Shown one piece after another: positions 63,052 to 64,000 of a DNA stretch of 64,000 bases. A model generated the notes under the pieces. That model saw only the letters and a program-made list of their open reading frames with translations, was not told the origin of the DNA and searched no databases. The position numbers and the translations under genes are program-made. How positions within the stretch are numbered: the stretch's first letter is position 1; every line of letters starts with the position of its first letter. Source of the stretch: Candidatus Rifleibacteriota bacterium (GTDB lineage: Bacteria; Muiribacteriota; Ozemobacteria; Ozemobacterales; Ozemobacteraceae); NCBI GenBank assembly GCA_015232575.1, contig JADFZL010000007.1, positions 230,442 through 294,441 on the forward strand, written 5' to 3'.

Positions 63052-63216
63052 ATGAACAGAACAAAACTTGACAAAGGACTTGCCCAAGCCCTTATCCGGG
63101 CAATAAAAGCAGGGGATTCTGCAAAGCGTGATCGAGTTTACGAGGTATATCGAAAATTCATGGTTGCAGGTGTTAGAAAGTTAGTTACGACGGCTGACTT
63201 TGTTTGCTCTGGTTAA
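63052..63216 (+). CDS. small protein of the element, unknown function
   Basis: A 54-residue basic protein (MNRTKLDKGLAQALIRAIKA...). AAAGGAG lies 6 nt before the chosen ATG at 63052; a longer in-frame start upstream overlaps the previous gene. It is helical and has no known domain. It lies 19 nt after the previous gene, so it is part of the same transcript. Confidence 0.65.
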   Translation: MNRTKLDKGLAQALIRAIKAGDSAKRDRVYEVYRKFMVAGVRKLVTTADFVCSG

Positions 63217-63233
63217 GCGTAAGGAGATATGAA

Positions 63234-64000
63234 ATGTCATTAGATGAAATTCACGTTAACGGTTCTTCGATCTCGTTCAGTTGCCTGGTTTCAAAAACTG
63301 ACTCTGTGGGAGATTTATTTAAAGTAATGATGGCAGAGGATCAGCAGTTTACATTATCCCCTGAACGTTCAGGATTTCACGATTGCGAAACGGACGGTGA
63401 GATTATCAGAGGTTTCTTCTCCGTTGTCATTCCTTTTGAAGTTGAACATCTTACAGACGGGATTATGACTAAATCGCTTCTTAAGAGAATAGAAAGCTGC
63501 GAATTTATTCTTCTGAAAGATATGACCTTTGCAACTGGCAAAAGCTCCGCACAGAAAAATCTTTCACTTGTACTGACAGGGCTTACAAATTTTGGAGTAA
63601 CACCAATTGAATTAGAATTTCACAATATGAGCCTTTTTCAGGATCGTCTTTCAGTTGTTAAATCAATCGTCCTAAAAAATCCAAAAACCAGAGAAATCAG
63701 CAGGGCTCGACTTGCTGGCCGGATTGAAGATTATACGGATTACGGAATCGTTGAACCCAAGAACCACGAGATAGACAGCGTTTCAGGACTTGTTGATTCT
63801 CCGCTTGGGCCTCTGAATGTCAATCTTTCCAGCAAAGGCAACTTGAGAATTAGCGTTAAAAAAGGTTTTGTTCTGACCGTGGATTGTCTGAAATGGATTC
63901 TTGGCTTAGCGAAAGACAGCTCAGGAGAGAGTGTTCAGGATGATTCAGAACCAACAGAAGATGAAGAAGATGAAAACATTTCCGAAGATCGTTTACATGA
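63234..64000 (+). CDS. element protein of unknown function (partial)
   Basis: An open frame starting ATG 63234 behind AAGGAG runs 255 codons to the end of the window without a stop. It begins MSLDEIHVNGSSISFSCLVS, is beta-rich in the first two thirds (GFFSVVIPFEVEHLTDG; LSLVLTGLTNFGVTP), and ends in a very acidic stretch (DDSEPTEDEEDENISED). No family is recognised. The acidic end could be a linker to a further domain. It is the fourth gene of the rightward early transcript. Confidence 0.75.
   Translation, partial: MSLDEIHVNGSSISFSCLVSKTDSVGDLFKVMMAEDQQFTLSPERSGFHDCETDGEIIRGFFSVVIPFEVEHLTDGIMTKSLLKRIESCEFILLKDMTFATGKSSAQKNLSLVLTGLTNFGVTPIELEFHNMSLFQDRLSVVKSIVLKNPKTREISRARLAGRIEDYTDYGIVEPKNHEIDSVSGLVDSPLGPLNVNLSSKGNLRISVKKGFVLTVDCLKWILGLAKDSSGESVQDDSEPTEDEEDENISEDRLH

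Overview
The window comes from the chromosome of a Gram-negative (diderm) bacterium with a low-to-moderate GC content. Diderm evidence is an OmpA-type protein, predicted outer-membrane beta-barrels, lipoproteins and a cyclic beta-1,2-glucan synthase. A ferredoxin-linked 2-oxoacid oxidoreductase (VOR/KOR type) and a catabolic acetolactate synthase point to an anaerobic or fermentative life style. SpoVG in a diderm and the mixed gene content suggest a poorly sampled phylum; Riflebacteria/Ozemobacteria-like is only a guess. No rRNA, intact tRNA or CRISPR array is visible.

Layout. (1) 1-3.8 kb: envelope proteins (start of a membrane protein, OmpA-like, TPR protein, triple BON-domain protein). (2) 4.2-7.3 kb: a PAS/PAS histidine kinase, its NarL-type regulator and a stand-alone receiver whose phospho-acceptor Asp is replaced by Glu, preceded by a 12-bp tandem repeat. 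(3) 7.4-32.8 kb: what looks like an acetoin/alcohol and stress/envelope island: Zn-alcohol dehydrogenase, acetolactate-decarboxylase-like protein, acetolactate synthase, PRC-barrel protein, YflT-like stress protein, secreted zinc-ribbon and glycine-zipper proteins, a 2784-residue lipoprotein with about 23 Ig-like repeats ending in an ice-binding-like (DUF3494) domain, a Lmo0937-like mini membrane protein, a PEGA-like protein and a full-length NdvB cyclic glucan synthase. (4) 32.9-40.2 kb: siroheme/haem precursor genes, then a minus-strand operon for a 2-oxoacid:ferredoxin oxidoreductase with two gamma-subunit genes, plus rsfS. (5) 40.2-52.1 kb: BtpA-like protein, multispanning membrane protein, secreted/outer-membrane proteins, spoVG, enolase, adenosine deaminase. 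(6) 52.3-59.1 kb: accessory region: a DUF4932 metallopeptidase-like gene framed by about 128-bp inverted repeats, a decayed type I restriction gene, an XRE-ImmA/IrrE plus PIN-like pair, and a radical SAM gene with a duplicated 3' end. (7) 59.3-64.0 kb: one end of a prophage or integrative element, starting at a tRNA-3'-end-like site and carrying Fic, P63C and CI/LexA-like repressor genes and small early genes running off the window.

How the genes work together. In region 3 the kinase/regulator genes sit beside BON, PRC-barrel, YflT, Lmo0937 and glucan synthase genes, which in other bacteria belong to osmotic, desiccation or envelope stress responses; a surface ice-binding-like adhesin fits a cold or freeze-thaw habitat. 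This co-regulation is inferred from position only. Acetolactate synthase, the putative decarboxylase and the alcohol dehydrogenase could form a pyruvate-to-acetoin/butanediol branch.

The intergenic DNA is rich in dispersed elements: six copies of a ~65-80 bp imperfect palindrome, three copies of a ~120-bp MITE-like element, and two copies of a ~50-bp double hairpin.
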